A stretch of DNA of 52,901 nt from an uncultured Bacteroidota bacterium (GCA_903926385.1 CAIYIS010000040.1:1-52901), one strand, 5' to 3'; counted from the stretch's first letter, positions 17,436 to 26,225 are shown. The notes: generated by a model from the letters alone, not told the origin. A program made the numbers and translations.

Positions 17436-18170
17436 CTAATGAATCTTAAACGAAGAATTCATTTGAAATGGACATGAAGTGGCCGGAGCTACAATGATAT
17501 TGTATAATCCGGGAGGAGCATAAGCAGGAATATCAAATATTGCATCAAACCTTTTTGGGTTTATGTAATATTCGTCTACCGGATTAATGGTGATTGTATT
17601 CGTTCCCTGAGTAAATGTTAAAATGGCATGAGCATATAAATTGGGGCAAGTAGACGATGATTGCGAAAAGTTAGTGTAGCTACCTCCGGAAAATGAAACA
17701 GATAATATTTGTCCGGCAGCTGCAATTCTTGGCATTGCACTTAAAGGAATACTGTCGGATAATGACTCTGCGGTTTTTGCATGTAAGGCATAAGGTACAC
17801 TTAAAAACTGTGTAGTACCCATGGTTAAAAAGTTAGTGCCTCCTGTAGCATCCATTCCTACTTTTATAAAGTAGCTATCAGCGTTCCAGGCTATGCTGTC
17901 GAAATAACCTGTCTGCACAGCTCCTCCACCTATTATCAGGTTAAACAATCCGTAAGCATCAGTCATTACCGAATGATTTTCCTTATATTTTAATAAACCT
18001 GTAGACGATCCTTTTAAAATACTTATTTGTATACCAACAGTTGTTAAGGCAATTGGATTACCCTGAGGATTACGTGCCACAGCGCTATAATTAAATGCTT
18101 GAGGGGGAACCTGTGCGCTTGCAAAACTTACAATAACTACAAGCGCTAAAAGAGTGAGAATGTTTTTCAT
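17436..18170 (-). CDS. Secreted protein with Bacteroidota N-terminal carboxypeptidase/fibre-like beta domain
   Basis: A 244-residue protein with a signal peptide (MKNILTLLALVVIVSFASA). Residues ~20-135 match a module common at the N-terminus of Bacteroidota surface proteins: P-P-Q-A-F-N-Y-S-A-V-A-R-N-P-Q-G-N-P-I, then T-V-G-I-Q-I-S-I-L-K, then F-L-S-V-P-Y-A-L-H-A-K-T-A. The rest is a beta-rich domain with three cysteines. No YPNP sorting domain is present, so its surface export route is unclear. It lies 12 bases after the T9SS gene below, so the two are one operon, with the ligase gene probably third. Confidence 0.75.
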   Translation of the reverse strand: MKNILTLLALVVIVSFASAQVPPQAFNYSAVARNPQGNPIALTTVGIQISILKGSSTGLLKYKENHSVMTDAYGLFNLIIGGGAVQTGYFDSIAWNADSYFIKVGMDATGGTNFLTMGTTQFLSVPYALHAKTAESLSDSIPLSAMPRIAAAGQILSVSFSGGSYTNFSQSSSTCPNLYAHAILTFTQGTNTITINPVDEYYINPKRFDAIFDIPAYAPPGLYNIIVAPATSCPFQMNSSFKIH

Positions 18171-18182
18171 TATGTTTTGTTT

Positions 18183-18695
18183 TTAGTGTTTAACGATTTT
18201 ATAATTTCCTATTGTATTATTTGCCGAATCTTTAAGGTTTAAAAAATAAACTCCGCCTTTCCAGTTAGAAGAATTAAGGCCTATACGATTGGTCATACCT
18301 GCAAATTTTTCAGATAAAACAAGCTTTCCTTGTTCATCCATAATTTCGGCATATACCCATTCAAGTTTGGTAGTTACTATGTCCACATAAAGCATATCGC
18401 TGGTGGGGTTAGGATAAACTTTTACATTAAGGACAGCAGCATCAGGTTCCTGAATAGCTGTAACAACACTGGCTGCCGAAGAAGTAAAACCACTTCCTAA
18501 GGTATTGCCGTTATTATCTGCTTCAGATAGCACTAATAATTCGCCTACCGTAAATGTTAAACTTCCGTTCGTTTGCTGACCGGCTAACCCGGCATTATTA
18601 ATAGATTGAGGGGAGATGCTTTGAGACTTTACGTTAGTTACCAGCGAAAGCCCAATAAGGATAACCAAAATTTGTTTTAGAAAAAGTGTTTTCAT
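18183..18695 (-). CDS. Small secreted protein with T9SS type A sorting domain
   Basis: A 170-residue protein: signal peptide (MKTLFLKQILVILIGLSLVTNVKSQ), a short mature part with L-T-F-T-V-G-E-L and a G-S-G-F-T-S-S block common in short Bacteroidota cargo proteins, and a C-terminal type A sorting domain (V-Y-P-N-P-T, V-Y-A-E-I-M-D-E-Q-G-K, G-G-V-Y-F-L-N-L, Y-K-I-V-K-H). It should be exported by T9SS. It is first in an operon with the 17436 and 15587 genes, driven by the TAATTTTG box at 18721. Confidence 0.85.
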   Translation of the reverse strand: MKTLFLKQILVILIGLSLVTNVKSQSISPQSINNAGLAGQQTNGSLTFTVGELLVLSEADNNGNTLGSGFTSSAASVVTAIQEPDAAVLNVKVYPNPTSDMLYVDIVTTKLEWVYAEIMDEQGKLVLSEKFAGMTNRIGLNSSNWKGGVYFLNLKDSANNTIGNYKIVKH

Positions 18696-18720
18696 TTTTA
18701 TTGGTTTTACAATTGATGCA

Positions 18721-18728
18721 CAAAATTA
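18721..18728 (-). promoter_or_regulatory. Promoter -7 box (TAATTTTG) of the 18.7-15.6 kb operon
   Basis: Exact TAnnTTTG on the minus strand, 25 bases before the start codon at 18695. Confidence 0.55.
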
Positions 18729-18786
18729 CGATTTAAATAATACGAACTGCAATTATTTACATAAATATCGATTAATTATGAACAAT

Positions 18787-18849
18787 TTAGAATTTTAGAT
18801 TTCGGATTAGCCAATAGCTAAAATTCGTAAATCCGTATTATTCGTATTA
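18787..18849. repeat. Heptad-phased intergenic sequence (nine 7-base words)
   Basis: Nine successive 7-base words of related composition, for example TTAGAAT, TTTAGAT, TTCGGAT, later TAGCCAA and TAGCTAA. The spacer 18729-18977 holds nothing else that I can identify. Confidence 0.45.
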
Positions 18850-18977
18850 CGTGAAGTTGACTAATCAATCTACAATATCGAATTGGCAGTAGGGTATGGG
18901 AAATAAGCAAACGTTAATCGACAATAAACTAAGGCTACTGAGGACTCTTAACTCCTTATGGAAATAAGATTATCAAA

Positions 18978-21089
18978 TTATTCTTCCCCATCCGGAACAT
19001 CATGAATAAGTGTGTTTTTATCTTTCAGCATTGAATAGACTTCGCTAAGGGTTGCTTTTGAAGAAAAATGATGTTTAATGCCAAGTTGATTCGCGAGGCG
19101 GTTTGCATCAAGCGCATTCATAGCTTTAAATTCTTTGCGAGCTATTAACCTTCCCGGGCGAAGTAAAGCTTTATCAAGTTGTTTCAGATGAACGTTGAAG
19201 GTACAAACTATCTGAAGATTGAGCATATCGTTTAGCAATCCATCCGTCATGTTCAGCAAATTTGTAATTCCTTGTATCCTCGACCCTGAATCTCGCTGTG
19301 CCAGCAAAGGTTCTGCATCTTCAATCAATAGCACACAAAAATTTCCGTCAGATGAATGTGAAGCAATTTCATTCGATAGGAAAGTCATAAAACTCGGCTC
19401 CACCAAATGGTCTACCAGGTTAGGGGGCATATAAATTACAATTTTATTATTGGCAGGCATTTTTCGTAACAAATGCCTGATGTAATATGTTTTACCTGTG
19501 CCAGGTTCTCCATGAAAAAGCACCAGACCCTTTGTTTCATGTTTAAAACGGTTCATCAGGTCGTTATGGAATTTTTCGAAGCCATAACCATAATGGATAT
19601 CCAGGTTTTTAATTTCAAAATTATCATCAACTGAATGTTCCTGCAAATGAAAACCAGTATTATTTACCTCTATCATATAAATAACAGGCTTTTCTTCTAC
19701 TTCAATTTCCTTAAGTGTGCATTTGTAAATATATTCTTTAAGCCTATCTTCAAATTCTCTGTCGCGCCTACCTGAAGCTATACTAGGAAGAAACAAAGAG
19801 AACTGACTTAAGTAGACATAATAAGGTTCATCATTGTCTTCTTTCATAAATTCAGGCACTTTGTAATTATCGGCATCGCGTGGTGATATTTGAACTGCAT
19901 GGAGTAAATAGGCATCATTAGGGAAACCTAATGTATAACGAATCAATTTATGAACACCATCTCTATTTTCCAATTTGGTTGAATGAAGCACCTTTGCATC
20001 CAAACCTGCCATCAATTCTTTCATCAAAACAATGGCTTCTATATCCATATTTACATAAGTGTCCTGCGATGGAACTTCATTGTTCTTGATTGCATAGTAG
20101 CGGAGAATAGAAAAAGGTTCGTTAAGACTACCTGCTTCGGCCAGCCATTGTGCTTCGTTAATTGTTAAGTCTGTTGCTTTTATTTTTGCTTTGGCATTTT
20201 GATCAATATATACTGGTCTTTCAAAATCGAGAGGAATAACATTAAAGTCCTCGCCATAATAAATGATTTCGCGAATCGTAATAAAATTCACTAGTTTATC
20301 ATACATTTCCGTTTTCTTTACCCAGTTTCCATGCTTATCGTTTTCGAAAAGGCAAGAAACATTTTTATCTATTTTCTTTTTAGGAGGTTCGTATTTTCTG
20401 GGATATCCATTGGCATCTGTGATAGGTTTATGATCTTGGGACAAAACTACTTTTCCGTCTTTATCCAGCTTATGCACTCTTATTATATTTCCTTTTGCAT
20501 CCAAATCATACTTCGACCAGTTTTTTAAATCGCCTTCGGAGATGTATTTCGTTTCTATCAGGATATTGTTTTCATTATAAACAGAAGTGTGTTCAACGAA
20601 TGAATCGAGATGTGACCCTTCAGTCCTGTAAGAAATTGTATTTCCTCTTTCATCATATTCATAGGTTGTCCTTCTCCAAGTATTAACATATTTATAATAA
20701 TGGTACTCTTCTATCAACTGCCCCTTTTCATCATAAGTGCTATTGGTAGGGTTGTACTGCTCCCAAGCACCTGGCAAATTATAAGATGTCCATTTAGATG
20801 TATTGTTTCCATTTTCATCAAATACAAAATGCTCAGAATGCCCTTCCTTATCAAAAAACAATTCTTTTGTTTTATGCCCCTTTTCATCAAAGGAAATAAT
20901 AAAATTTTTCTTGTCAAGATAATGATCACCGAAAATTTTTTCTTGCAACAGTTCGCCCTCATTTGTGGGTTTATAGCAGGTTTCTTTTAGTTGTTTTACC
21001 TGCCCTTTCAAACCGGATTTTTCAACATCGCTTTGAGTTGCTGTTGCGTTTGCTCCTTCTTTTGGAGTTGTTTCTTTTTTCTTAGCCAT
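18978..21089 (-). CDS. AAA-family ATPase fused to N-terminal YD/RHS-like repeats
   Basis: A 703-residue protein without a signal peptide. After a Lys/Thr-rich start, residues ~28-290 hold repeated Y/F-D-E-x-G-x blocks (S-F-D-E-K-G-H, V-F-D-E-N-G-N, T-Y-D-E-K-G-Q, E-Y-D-E-R-G-N), typical of YD/RHS-type beta repeats. A middle region of ~200 residues is unrecognised. The C-terminus is an AAA ATPase: Walker A G-E-P-G-T-G-K-T at 527-534, Walker B L-L-I-E-D-A-E at 587-593, sensor-1 F-N near 630, and L-L-R-P-G-R-L at ~642-648 (Cdc48/proteasome-like). YD repeats are normally extracellular, so joining them to a cytoplasmic ATPase is unusual. Function unknown. Confidence 0.8.
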   Translation of the reverse strand: MAKKKETTPKEGANATATQSDVEKSGLKGQVKQLKETCYKPTNEGELLQEKIFGDHYLDKKNFIISFDEKGHKTKELFFDKEGHSEHFVFDENGNNTSKWTSYNLPGAWEQYNPTNSTYDEKGQLIEEYHYYKYVNTWRRTTYEYDERGNTISYRTEGSHLDSFVEHTSVYNENNILIETKYISEGDLKNWSKYDLDAKGNIIRVHKLDKDGKVVLSQDHKPITDANGYPRKYEPPKKKIDKNVSCLFENDKHGNWVKKTEMYDKLVNFITIREIIYYGEDFNVIPLDFERPVYIDQNAKAKIKATDLTINEAQWLAEAGSLNEPFSILRYYAIKNNEVPSQDTYVNMDIEAIVLMKELMAGLDAKVLHSTKLENRDGVHKLIRYTLGFPNDAYLLHAVQISPRDADNYKVPEFMKEDNDEPYYVYLSQFSLFLPSIASGRRDREFEDRLKEYIYKCTLKEIEVEEKPVIYMIEVNNTGFHLQEHSVDDNFEIKNLDIHYGYGFEKFHNDLMNRFKHETKGLVLFHGEPGTGKTYYIRHLLRKMPANNKIVIYMPPNLVDHLVEPSFMTFLSNEIASHSSDGNFCVLLIEDAEPLLAQRDSGSRIQGITNLLNMTDGLLNDMLNLQIVCTFNVHLKQLDKALLRPGRLIARKEFKAMNALDANRLANQLGIKHHFSSKATLSEVYSMLKDKNTLIHDVPDGEE

Positions 21090-21229
21090 ACTATTTATAA
21101 ATTTAATTTGTTTAAACCTATATGAGAATTATTTTAAAAGTTCCGGGTGTCAAGTTTTAATTGATTCGTAGGGTGTCGTATCACTACTTAATATCAAAAC
21201 GAGCGAAACAAACTTGCTCCGGCCGAGCA

Positions 21230-21862
21230 TTAACTTAGATATAGTTTTTTGTTTTTCATCTTTTTTGCAGCGTCTTCCATTATTTTGGCAAACTCAACCG
21301 TAAGTTTCTTGTATGTTTTATACAAATTGCCTTTTGCAGGCACTGTCACATATATATTCCCATACAAACTATCATCGATAATGAGTTTTTCAAAATCCGT
21401 TTTATAATTTAATTTTTTTGCCAGTTCAAAAAATAGAGTCATTTGTTTAAACGGATTTATATCCATATCGAATATTAATTCATTGGTTAAACTAAAGAAA
21501 AAATCGAACTCAATGTTATTTTTATCCCGCCAAACATCTACCACAAAAGGGTCTTTACCATTTTCTTCTTCATTTGAATGCGAATAATGCATCATTTCTG
21601 GAAATAAGGATGCATCAAAATATAAAACCTGCTTTATTTTAGTTTCTGACATCATAAAGTTTACTCTATTGCTATTATGAGGCACTCCATAGGTACCTCT
21701 CGTATCAATTATTTTACCATTACACCAAAGAGTGTAATAATAGTTGTTTGATTTTGATGCTCTGATTTCAAAAACGCTGTTTTTGAATTTCACTTTATTT
21801 GAATTCTCCTTTCTGGATTCTAAAAATAATTTGTCTGCTTTTGTCGAAAATACTTTTGCCAT
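21230..21862 (-). CDS. Unknown protein, member A of a local divergent family
   Basis: A 210-residue cytoplasmic protein, Lys/Phe/Asn-rich. It begins with a Y-Y-Y-T-L-W-C-N-G-K hairpin (residues ~37-46), has a central beta part (N-N-I-E-F-D-F-F-F-S-L), a helix (P-F-K-Q-M-T-L-F-F-E-L-A-K-K-L), a late strand (Y-G-N-I-Y-V-T-V-P) and a C-terminal amphipathic helix. The same order of elements appears in the proteins at 26226, 26828 and 27638. I do not recognise the family. It sits 140 bases downstream of the AAA/YD gene on the same strand, so a joint role is possible. Confidence 0.65.
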   Translation of the reverse strand: MAKVFSTKADKLFLESRKENSNKVKFKNSVFEIRASKSNNYYYTLWCNGKIIDTRGTYGVPHNSNRVNFMMSETKIKQVLYFDASLFPEMMHYSHSNEEENGKDPFVVDVWRDKNNIEFDFFFSLTNELIFDMDINPFKQMTLFFELAKKLNYKTDFEKLIIDDSLYGNIYVTVPAKGNLYKTYKKLTVEFAKIMEDAAKKMKNKKLYLS

Positions 21863-22204
21863 TTTTCTATTTTTAGTTAGTTAATAATTTTTATGATTAG
21901 GTTTACAAGGTGCTATATATAGTTAAATGCGGGTAACAACTATTTTCAAAAAATTGAGAAGCTACGGGTGTTCTTTCAATCCTTTTTAATTCCATTTGTT
22001 TTTTCATAACAGCGAAATTTTTGATTACAATTCGAGACCAAAATTAAAAAATATTTATTTTTTCCAAAAGTTTTTGGATGTTTTTTTACATTGAACAGGT
22101 AATTTGGTTTTTGGGTAGGCAATAGAGGAGGGGGATTTCAAATTTTAAATTAGTTAAGCTGCTCACGACATTTATAATTCATAATCTATAATTCATAATT
22201 TCCA
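21863..22204. other. Intergenic spacer with heptad words
   Basis: No gene seen. Bases 22172-22199 are four exact-phase heptads (TTATAAT, TCATAAT, CTATAAT, TCATAAT). A G-rich GGCAATAGAGG piece at about 22119-22130 resembles the spacers at 24.7 and 25.9 kb. Confidence 0.5.
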
Positions 22205-22606
22205 TCACCCTTCTTCTTCCGTTATGGTAATATCTGTAACAAAAACCTTTTTGAGGTGGTGGAGCAACTTAGTTCTGAATTCATCCTGGTCGCCAAGGCG
22301 TTCTTGTTCTCCATCTGCTTCGTAACGGAAACAATACTTCTGAAATGTTTCGTTGGAGTGGATGTGTACATAACACGAAAGCTCTATTTTGATATCCGAA
22401 AAAACCACCTGATAGGTTTCATCGTCTGCTTCGAACTTTATACAATAATTACGTGGGGGCAATTCCGGAAACTTATGTAAGGAAGCCAAGGCTTCCGGTA
22501 TACAGCGGGCCGGAGCATAACCTATGGTTTTTTGCTTTACTTGTTCCAAAAATTCCTGCAACAGGGCCAGTGTTTCTTTATCAACATGGGGGTAGGTTTC
22601 TTTCAA
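22205..22606 (-). CDS. Hypothetical protein, 133 residues
   Basis: A 133-residue acidic protein: an N-terminal helix (D-K-E-T-L-A-L-L-Q-E-F-L-E-Q-V), then beta strands Y-C-I-K-F-E-A-D-D-E-T-Y and Y-C-F-R-Y-E-A-D, and an E-E-E-G end. Three cysteines are spaced without a clear metal motif. No family recognised. It starts four bases after the 5'(3')-deoxyribonucleotidase-like gene, so it is cotranscribed with it. Confidence 0.65.
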   Translation of the reverse strand: MKETYPHVDKETLALLQEFLEQVKQKTIGYAPARCIPEALASLHKFPELPPRNYCIKFEADDETYQVVFSDIKIELSCYVHIHSNETFQKYCFRYEADGEQERLGDQDEFRTKLLHHLKKVFVTDITITEEEG

Positions 22607-22610
22607 TTTT

Positions 22611-23057
22611 TTATTGGTTTAATAAATAGTCCGTAACAGCTGCCCAATCGGGAAAACGGGACTGACCAAAGTGAATGTGTTCTCCTGTAAATTTATCTGC
22701 TCCGTTTGCTGTGCGGTCGTCTATTAAAAAATCTCCGTGATTCAAATGTTTGTGATGCGATAATATCAAGCGTTTGTAAGCCGCCTGACCAAGGTGCTTT
22801 TTTACCCAGCCAAGCTTATCCGATGAGGCCGTGTGGTTTTCCCAGGGCGAAGTAGAAAGTATATAGGTATCATATTTTTCTGCAAGCAGGTTATAGGCTT
22901 CTATGGCTCCTGCTATTGGCTCCATCAGCGCAAATATTCCCGGCACTTCATCCAGCCGGCCTATGTATTGGTTTTTTATTTCGGGTGATAACCTATTAAT
23001 GCCACTCTCAAAATCTACCAACACATTATCCATATCTACATACAGTATCTTTTTCAT
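22611..23057 (-). CDS. HAD-family 5' nucleotidase (NT5C-like deoxyribonucleotidase)
   Basis: A 148-residue HAD hydrolase. D-M-D-N-V-L-V-D-F (Asp7, Asp9) is motif I. The following helix region with P-G-I-F-A-L-M-E-P-I-x-G-A matches the 5' nucleotidase, deoxy (type C) family, L-S-T-S-P-W is motif II, and the late K-R-L-I-L-S-H-H-K and D-F-L-I-D-D-R blocks are motifs III and IV. It should remove the 5' phosphate from (deoxy)nucleotides. It is at the lower end of the usual size. The gene downstream is unknown. Confidence 0.85.
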   Translation of the reverse strand: MKKILYVDMDNVLVDFESGINRLSPEIKNQYIGRLDEVPGIFALMEPIAGAIEAYNLLAEKYDTYILSTSPWENHTASSDKLGWVKKHLGQAAYKRLILSHHKHLNHGDFLIDDRTANGADKFTGEHIHFGQSRFPDWAAVTDYLLNQ

Positions 23058-23134
23058 TTGGTTTATATTTTTAGCGTTTCAGTCGTTACTTTCAAACACC
23101 CTCGTTGCAATGGAGTAGGAGAGGAAGTATGTCG

Positions 23135-24541
23135 CTAATTACTTACTATTATTTTTTTGTACGTTATGTTCTTCTGTTGTGTTGCTGAGCCTGTCGAATT
23201 ATCGGTTATCTGTACGAAATAGATACCTGCTTTCATATCTCCTTTTTCAATTACTACCTGCCTGCCACATACGTTCGGAATTGTTTTAATTTCTTTTCCT
23301 GCTAGGTCTGTTATTTTTATTGTGTGGTTGCCTGTTTGGCTCCCACCAGATTCTTTGCTGAAAGTAATGGTAGTGGAAGATGTGAATGGATTTGGAAATA
23401 CATTTATTTCGCTTGTCTGGCTTGTTTCATTAATGCCTGCTGAATTGATTGCGCTTACTCTGTAAGTAACAAAATTAAAAGTGGTGGTGTCCATTCCATA
23501 ACCAGCAATGTACAGCCCGTTTGACGACATACAATTGGCTGCCGAAACCTGTATGGCCCCTGTGGATAAGCCCCAAACCGTATGTATGTAAGTATTCAGA
23601 TTTTGCAGACCTCCTGAAGAAGTCCAGATAAAAGGTGTTTGAGGGTCTCCAAACATGGCACCATCAAACCAGCCAACTACAATGCTTCCGTCAAAATTTA
23701 TACCCGACACAAATCCCTGCCCGGTATTGGGTAAGCTCCCTAAATTAATAACCCCGGTGGGTCTGCTCCATATCCAGGGTTGGTTATTGTTGGCATAATC
23801 GCCATATCCTCCTACCCAAATTCCGTCACCTGAAACCACACTGCATTCTCCCAACTGGTTAAATTCGTCTGATGCACTTGCAGTGGTATCAATGAGTAAA
23901 TACTGGTTTGGAAAATATCCGCCAGCCGAATTTTTCCGCCATACTGCCGATTTCCAAGGACCATTAAAATCCTGCCAACCTACCACCACTTTTCCGTCAT
24001 AGCTGGCAGCATTGGCTCGCGTGCTAGCATGAATACTATCGTGCAGGCTTCCCAAATCTATTATGCCTTCTGCCTGATTCCAAGCCACTGCATGGGCGTA
24101 GGCTACATTGCCGGCTGTATCAGCCCACGAAAGACCCACAACGGTATTACCATCGCCTGATATTCCAAAACCACCACCTGCTGTACTGTCTACCACAAAA
24201 CCCAGAGAACCTAACACCGACCATTGATTCAGAGTGCGGTTATAAATGGAAACTTCGGCACCCAATGCACCATAACTGGTTCCTGATAAAAAATTACCAT
24301 CATCCGAAAAATGTGCCTGACTGCCTATTCCATTGCCCGGTGCAAGTCCTCCGATAGAGGTGGTAATGGTTGAATCGGGGTTCCAAATTGAATACGGACC
24401 TGCCTGCGCCTGGTAATACACCACCAAGCCCTGGTTAGACACACCTGTAGGCTGGGTAAGTACATTGTTTACAATAAACTGCCCGTAACTACTATTAACG
24501 GAAAGCAAGCAAACAGGGATAATAAGTAGTAATTTTTTCAT
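23135..24541 (-). CDS. Secreted HAF-repeat beta-propeller protein with T9SS sorting domain
   Basis: A 468-residue protein with a signal peptide (MKKLLLIIPVCLLSVNSSYG). The mature part has repeats of the extracellular HAF type: A-V-A-W-N-Q-A-E-G-I-I-D-L-G-S-L, then G-K-V-V-V-G-W, and similar P-W-I-W-S-R-P-T-G-V-I-N-L-G-S-L and F-I-W-T-S-S-G-G-L-Q-N-L-N. The C-terminus is a type A sorting domain (V-F-P-N-P-F, I-K-I-T-D-L-A-G-K, A-G-I-Y-F-V-Q-I). Its ligand is unknown. Near the end (about 23185-23200) the coding strand includes TTCGACAGGCTCAGC, a short sequence also seen as a spacer-type repeat at 41225. Confidence 0.85.
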   Translation of the reverse strand: MKKLLLIIPVCLLSVNSSYGQFIVNNVLTQPTGVSNQGLVVYYQAQAGPYSIWNPDSTITTSIGGLAPGNGIGSQAHFSDDGNFLSGTSYGALGAEVSIYNRTLNQWSVLGSLGFVVDSTAGGGFGISGDGNTVVGLSWADTAGNVAYAHAVAWNQAEGIIDLGSLHDSIHASTRANAASYDGKVVVGWQDFNGPWKSAVWRKNSAGGYFPNQYLLIDTTASASDEFNQLGECSVVSGDGIWVGGYGDYANNNQPWIWSRPTGVINLGSLPNTGQGFVSGINFDGSIVVGWFDGAMFGDPQTPFIWTSSGGLQNLNTYIHTVWGLSTGAIQVSAANCMSSNGLYIAGYGMDTTTFNFVTYRVSAINSAGINETSQTSEINVFPNPFTSSTTITFSKESGGSQTGNHTIKITDLAGKEIKTIPNVCGRQVVIEKGDMKAGIYFVQITDNSTGSATQQKNITYKKIIVSN

Positions 24542-24673
24542 CTTAATTTTGTTATTTATTTTATTTTTATTTTATTTTATGATTACCAGTTCTGTATTGG
24601 GGTAAAGGTAAGTAGTATTATTCTTTTATTTGTCATAACTAAGTTTACCACCATCGAGGGATTCAAATTTAAT

Positions 24674-24729
24674 TAGCCAAAAGCTATTAGCCAATAGGCA
24701 ATAGGGGAGGGGATTTCAAATTTCAAATT
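24674..24729. repeat. Eight successive heptads in one register
   Basis: Bases 24674-24729 read as eight 7-base words, including TAGCCAA (twice), TAGGCAA, TAGGGGA and TCAAATT (twice), with no slip. The rest of spacer 24542-24816 has nothing I can name. Confidence 0.6.
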
Positions 24730-24816
24730 AGTTTCGCCATAAAGGCACTAATCAGTAAACGATAATCACTAATCGGTTAAAGATGTAAAACCTATGTGGG
24801 ACAACTGATTTAAAGA

Positions 24817-25608
24817 TTATTGTTTTCTATTTTTGTTTAAATAATATTTTTTGAACCATTCAGGAAAATCATCTTGTTTTATATTGCTCCAGTTTTTCTT
24901 ACCATCAACTATTTTAAATCTTGCAAACAATTTAAATTCTTTTCCTGTTTCGGAGTTATCAAAAAAGAATGTTTGATAGGATAATTGTGAGGCTTTATAT
25001 AGCAAGTCCAGCGAACGGTAATATCGGCTTTCTATTTTGTCGGGTGGCACATTATGTCCTCCTTTTTTCTCTCGTAATATTACTCTGCCTTTATTTATTT
25101 CGGGACTTTCAGTTGACACAAAATACAGATATACTTTATATCCGGCATCCTTTGCTTCCTGCATGATGTCTAATTTAGAAGGGTGGGAGAAAACGGTTTC
25201 GAACGAAAATTTTTTCTTTTCGGCTAATAATTTCTTTCTTAAAAAATCGGCAAGAAGCTGGGCAAACTGTTCAACTATGCTAGTATCGGTAAGTTTAATT
25301 TTATTGTTACTGAGCACGTATCCGGAAGTGAATTTTTGTTCCGAAAAGTCTGTATTAATCAGTCCTGAATGAAGAACAATGTGTTTAAATTCATCATTGG
25401 TTGTAGTTATGGAATAATCCGAAAAATTAAATTTGTTCTTCAAAAGTAGTTGTACGATGTCGTCTGCATTTATATATATTCCGAAATCGAGTGGAATCGA
25501 TTTTATTTTATAATCTCTTACTGCCTGTATTATCGTGCTTTTGCCTGAACCGTTAGGGCCGGCAAACACACGCATTCGTAAAGCAGTTGTTGATTTAACC
25601 GAGGTCAA
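24817..25608 (-). CDS. Zeta-toxin-like P-loop kinase
   Basis: A 263-residue P-loop protein. G-P-N-G-S-G-K-S-T is at residues 17-25. The downstream I-N-A-D-D-I (substrate Asp region), F-E-T-V-F-S-H-P-S-K and the later E-S-P-E-I-N-K-G-R-V-I-L-R block are typical of zeta-toxin/predicted ABC-type ATPase proteins. Zeta toxins phosphorylate UDP-activated sugars and block wall synthesis; in this chromosomal group the target is not proven. Met12 (M-R-V-F-A-G-P-N-G) is an alternative start. It overlaps the small gene upstream by 14 bases, as in toxin-antitoxin pairs. Confidence 0.82.
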   Translation of the reverse strand: MTSVKSTTALRMRVFAGPNGSGKSTIIQAVRDYKIKSIPLDFGIYINADDIVQLLLKNKFNFSDYSITTTNDEFKHIVLHSGLINTDFSEQKFTSGYVLSNNKIKLTDTSIVEQFAQLLADFLRKKLLAEKKKFSFETVFSHPSKLDIMQEAKDAGYKVYLYFVSTESPEINKGRVILREKKGGHNVPPDKIESRYYRSLDLLYKASQLSYQTFFFDNSETGKEFKLFARFKIVDGKKNWSNIKQDDFPEWFKKYYLNKNRKQ

Positions 25609-25843
25609 TGTTTTTAGAGAGTTTTACCTTTTTTATTTTTTCTATTTTTTCCACACTCCCATCTTTAAACTTCTTTACCACCCAACCATCTTCAGTGGTT
25701 ACTATATAACCCATTAGTTCCATTGCTTCTTCAGTAAGGTTGCGGGTGGCTTTGCTTAATGCTCGTTCCAGTGCACGGGTGGTTAAGTAAGCTGTTTGTG
25801 GCTCTTCAGCAGTTTTGGTTTTATGTTTTGCCCCCTTTTTCAT
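25595..25843 (-). CDS. Probable antitoxin partner of the zeta-toxin-like protein
   Basis: An 82-residue basic protein: lysine-rich start, a helical core (L-T-T-R-A-L-E-R-A-L-S-K-A-T-R-N-L-T-E-E), then G-Y-I-V-T-T-E-D-G-W-V-V-K. It has no epsilon-antitoxin signature that I can see. The reasons to call it an antitoxin are its small size, its place upstream of the toxin and the 14-base overlap. The start codon lies four bases after a perfect TAATTTTG box, so the mRNA is probably leaderless. Confidence 0.65.
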   Translation of the reverse strand: MKKGAKHKTKTAEEPQTAYLTTRALERALSKATRNLTEEAMELMGYIVTTEDGWVVKKFKDGSVEKIEKIKKVKLSKNIDLG

Positions 25844-25847
25844 TCTG

Positions 25848-25855
25848 CAAAATTA
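25848..25855 (-). promoter_or_regulatory. Promoter -7 box (TAATTTTG) of the zeta toxin-antitoxin pair
   Basis: Exact TAnnTTTG on the minus strand, followed by CAGA and then the ATG. Transcription would begin at or within the start codon. Confidence 0.6.
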
Positions 25856-25893
25856 CACATTTTTTTTGTTGTTAGGCAATGGGGGAGGGGAGG

Positions 25894-25995
25894 GGATTTC
25901 AAATTTCAGATTAGCCAATGGCGAATAGGCAATAGGGAATAGGGAGGGGGATGGGATTTCAGATTTCAGATTATCCAATAGCCAATAGCGAATAG
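25894..25995. repeat. Two heptad blocks (8 and 6 words)
   Basis: Bases 25894-25949 are eight 7-base words and 25954-25995 six more, with a register shift only inside the G-rich run. Words include GGATTTC, AGATTAG or AGATTAT, CCAATAG, CGAATAG and GCAATAG. Word order is nearly the same in both blocks. Confidence 0.65.
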
Positions 25996-26013
25996 GATTC
26001 ACACACGCTGGCG

Positions 26014-26123
26014 CGAGTTTTCAACTCGTGACATTTATTATGTGGCGTCTCGCCACAACAAAGACCTCATTCCAAAACCAAAAGACCTCACCCCCGGCCC
26101 CTCTCCGAAGGAGAGGGGAGGTG
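26014..26123. repeat. Cluster of three REP-like palindromes
   Basis: Three hairpins: CGAGTT-TTC-AACTCG (26014-26028), TGTGGCG-TCT-CGCCACA (26041-26057), and CCCCTCTCC-GAA-GGAGAGGGG (26098-26118) inside a longer C/G-rich unit from 26086. They are GC-rich in an AT-rich spacer. The last one resembles the element inside hsdM at 32696. The rest of spacer 25844-26225 is heptad sequence. Confidence 0.7.
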
Positions 26124-26225
26124 CTTCGTAAATAAAAACAATCATTTTTTCAACAACCAACAACTAACAACTAAATAGCCAATAGGCAATAGTGAATAGG
26201 GAGGGGAAGTGATTTTATCCATCAT

